From: Chitinivibrionales bacterium
GTDB taxonomy: Bacteria > Fibrobacterota > Chitinivibrionia > Chitinivibrionales > WJKA01
Direction of reading: 5' to 3'
Assembly (NCBI GenBank): GCA_014728295.1
Contig: WJLW01000007.1
Location: 60,907 to 124,906, forward strand
Length of the DNA: 64,000 bases
Shown: positions 62,249 to 64,000 of the stretch, in pieces
Position numbering within the stretch: position 1 is the first letter of the stretch
Layout: each line of letters begins with the position of its first letter
Program-made: the position numbers and the translations under genes
Notes under the pieces: generated by a model
The model's database searches: none
What the model was told of the DNA's origin: nothing
Seen by the model: only the letters and a program-made list of their open reading frames with translations

Positions 62249-62555
62249 AGCCTCGCTTATTCTGATTTCAGGTTCGACTCCGGCTTTGCCGGCAAACGTC
62301 TTGCTCCCATCTTGCCACTAATACTTTCCGGTGTCAGCAACGTGGCACTGACTGTCGCTAACTGCAAGCCGTGCCGGATAAAAATAAATTTCAGTGGTTT
62401 GCGCAAGCATAATGCTCCGGGTACGGAATGTATCTGCAAAGCTCACAAATAAGGTATTGATCTTTTCCTTGATCTACCATATCCTTTGTGTATATTAGGA
62501 CGCTTTATTCAGCATCATTGACTCAACATCAGGCATCGGGCAACCAGGGGAAACC
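62249..62555. other. Intergenic region with a candidate promoter
   Basis: 307 bases between YbaN and the kinase gene (divergent). Apart from a candidate promoter at 62469-62496, no gene, RNA or repeat is recognised. Confidence 0.5.
62469..62496 (+). promoter_or_regulatory. Possible sigma-70-type promoter for the kinase gene
   Basis: TTGATC at 62469-62474 and TATATT at 62491-62496 are separated by 16 bases, about 60 bases before ATG 62556. Based on consensus similarity only. Confidence 0.4.
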
Positions 62556-63662
62556 ATGCTCACAACAACGTTTAAAAACATAGACAGCATTGTAGCGAAA
62601 ATTGGTGACAAACTGCCGATACGGCTGACCTTTGACGCACCATCGCCTACTCGCAACAGCAGCAAGCTCAAGGCCTACTTTGCCCGGATCAGAGACACCT
62701 TCCGCAAGCACCGGCCGCCTGTTTACATCGGCGACCATATCGGTACGGGCGGATTTGCCGACGTTTTTCTGGCGCAGTCCGACTATGACGGCGTGAAAGA
62801 TTTTGCCATCAAGATCCTGCGCAAAGAACTGACGGTTGTGCGCAAAGGGCAGAAGTACGATTCTGTCAGAGAAGAAATGCGAGTCAAGGATGTCAAGAAG
62901 CGTTTTCGCAACGAGTCGTTTATGCAATGGCATCTCGGACAAAGCTTATCGCCGCGGGTTGCGCAGTCCATCGTGCAGGTTTACGATCATGGCGAGTTTG
63001 ACAGCCAGAACGACTTTCGCTTCATCCTCATGGAGCAAATGGGCAAGACACTCAGAGATTTCATTGCCAACCAATCCAATTTTGCCGACAGTGAACAGCT
63101 CTATCTTTATAAGGCGCGGCTGATGCTGCGTATTGCAGAAATAATTCAGAATGTGCACGAAGCCGGCATCTTTCACCGTGACATCAAGCCCGAAAACATA
63201 CTCTTCCCACGCGATGCCGCATTGCCAAAGGTCGACTCCCATGGCAGGCTGACCGACAACGCGGCCGATTCCATCAAAGTCAAGCTTGGAGATTTTGGTA
63301 CGGTCAGGTGGGTAAAAAGTATTGATGACAAATACGACGGCGTCATTATCGGCTCACAGTTTTATATGTCGCCCGAACAGATTTTTCACCCCGATCGTCT
63401 GGATCTCAGAACCGATATCTATTCGTTCGGAGTGGTCTGCTACGAGCTGTTTTTCGGCTTTCATCCCAAGAATGTCGATAACACCACCGTCGATGTCCTG
63501 GAAAAGCTTGCCCGCCGGCAACCCGTCCCGGTCATGCCCCCGCATGGTCTTGATGGCCTGTATGATATCATTCTGACGTGCATGAAAGATATTTACGAAC
63601 GCTATCAGACAATGAAAGAGGTCTGTGATCGTCTGCGCAGCTTTATCCAATCGCGTGAGTGA
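62556..63662 (+). CDS. Serine/threonine protein kinase (Hanks type)
   Basis: 368 residues. The glycine loop is GTGGFADV (from G63), the ATP lysine K86 (FAIKIL), the catalytic loop FHRDIKPENIL (D209), the DFG motif (D246) and the activation-segment end MSPEQ. These are complete, so activity is expected. There is no transmembrane helix or sensor domain after the kinase, unlike PknB, so it is a soluble kinase. An insert of about 30 residues between the catalytic loop and DFG is unusual (DAALPKVDSHGRLTDNAADS). The target is unknown. Confidence 0.92.
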   Translation: MLTTTFKNIDSIVAKIGDKLPIRLTFDAPSPTRNSSKLKAYFARIRDTFRKHRPPVYIGDHIGTGGFADVFLAQSDYDGVKDFAIKILRKELTVVRKGQKYDSVREEMRVKDVKKRFRNESFMQWHLGQSLSPRVAQSIVQVYDHGEFDSQNDFRFILMEQMGKTLRDFIANQSNFADSEQLYLYKARLMLRIAEIIQNVHEAGIFHRDIKPENILFPRDAALPKVDSHGRLTDNAADSIKVKLGDFGTVRWVKSIDDKYDGVIIGSQFYMSPEQIFHPDRLDLRTDIYSFGVVCYELFFGFHPKNVDNTTVDVLEKLARRQPVPVMPPHGLDGLYDIILTCMKDIYERYQTMKEVCDRLRSFIQSRE

Positions 63663-64000
63663 GCGCGATGGTTGTCGGAGGATGGTTGAAGATACGGGTG
63701 CGGAAGATTTGTTGATAGCCGCCTGTGCTGCATTGACCCACTGGGCAGGTAGTTCTTTTTTGAATAGGTCAATTCGATATAGCCGTTGCTGCCCGGTATT
63801 TTGGTAATCATTTGCATTGCGCCGTGATTTCCTAAATTTAGCGAATTGTTAGGGAAGGCCTAGTGTAGTGTATCTCAAATACGAATACGTTACCACGGGC
63901 TCTTTTCATCCCTGTCTTCGTTGCTCATCAGTTGAATACACCCGGTATTCGCCATCTTCGCGCCTCAACAGGAACGAAAATAGCTCCTCGCAAACACACA
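63663..64000. other. Window end without a clear gene
   Basis: 338 bases after the kinase. A minus-strand frame (63605-63817, beginning MQMITKIPGSNGYIELTYSK) overlaps the kinase end and lacks a good ribosome-binding site. A possible minus-strand C-terminus at 63906 onward is listed separately. Confidence 0.4.
63906..64000 (-). CDS. Possible C-terminal end of a gene entering from the right
   Basis: A minus-strand frame open at the right edge ends with TGA 63906-63908 and reads EELFSFLLRREDGEYRVYST near its end, which has the look of a real folded protein's last strand and tail. Only about 30 codons are in the window. Confidence 0.3.
   Translation of the reverse strand, partial: CVCEELFSFLLRREDGEYRVYSTDEQRRQG

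Noticed and set aside
62260..62285. T-arm-like GGTTCGACTCC suggesting a tRNA
   Set aside because: The flanking bases do not form the 5-bp T stem, and no anticodon or acceptor stem could be placed.
63605..63817. 70-codon minus-strand frame overlapping the kinase end
   Set aside because: No good ribosome-binding site at usual spacing; overlaps 58 bases of the kinase gene; no motif.
1..64000. CRISPR arrays, insertion sequences, prophage, rRNA genes
   Set aside because: No regularly spaced repeats, transposase motifs, integrase or rRNA sequences were noticed on reading through the window.

Overview
This is bacterial chromosomal DNA from a diderm. A lipid A pathway enzyme (LpxH type), an Omp85 outer membrane protein, a TonB-dependent receptor and many signal peptides and lipoproteins are present. 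Housekeeping genes (htpG, cmk-rpsA, lspA-rluD, prmA, ssrA) are intact. The tmRNA tag reads AEDYSFAMAA, close to tags of the Chlorobi/FCB group. Lipoproteins beginning with a Cys and an NNPYD-like motif, many Fn3, PEGA and beta-helix surface proteins, and a DksA-like protein without zinc cysteines all suggest the Fibrobacterota (Chitinivibrionia-like) or a related FCB lineage. That placement is inference.

Layout. 1-3.4 kb: the end of a CrtI-like flavoenzyme and a second such enzyme fused to a B12-binding radical SAM domain. 3.4-6.3 kb: alaA-like aminotransferase, ssrA and a LacI regulator, all on the minus strand. 6.3-9.3 kb: a membrane protein, a receiver-plus-HATPase regulator and a SprA-related putative metalloprotease. 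9.5-13.5 kb: htpG, a glycosyltransferase and a SAM hydrolase. 13.6-14.5 kb: a guanine deaminase beside a decayed beta-helix gene. 14.8-20.7 kb: a secreted protein, a large kinase-like membrane protein, a HIT hydrolase, LpxH and small proteins. 20.8-27.4 kb: a minus-strand cluster (DksA-like, Omp85, helical-repeat secreted protein, small protein, GH57). 27.6-30.9 kb: thiC-like gene, prmA, a small TTG-start gene and an SDR. 31-39 kb: surface proteins (PEGA, 12-repeat Fn3 lipoprotein, lipoprotein, beta-helix). 39-49.6 kb: transporters and housekeeping genes. 49.8-52 kb: a second B12 radical SAM protein and a ferredoxin reductase-like protein. 52-53.4 kb: gene-poor. 53.4-57.6 kb: a small membrane protein, a substrate-binding/TonB receptor fusion and a second periplasmic binding protein. 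57.8-64 kb: SUMF1 lipoprotein, sulfatase, AI-2E transporter, YbaN and a Ser/Thr kinase.

The best candidates for undescribed biology are three. First is the unit at 53.4-57.6 kb, where an ABC-type substrate-binding domain is fused in one chain to a TonB-dependent receptor and co-transcribed with another binding protein but no ABC permease. Second is the flavoenzyme/B12-radical SAM fusion at 0.6-3.4 kb. Third is the kinase-like N-lobe joined to a multi-pass membrane domain at 16-18.5 kb. No CRISPR array, intact insertion sequence, prophage or rRNA operon was seen.
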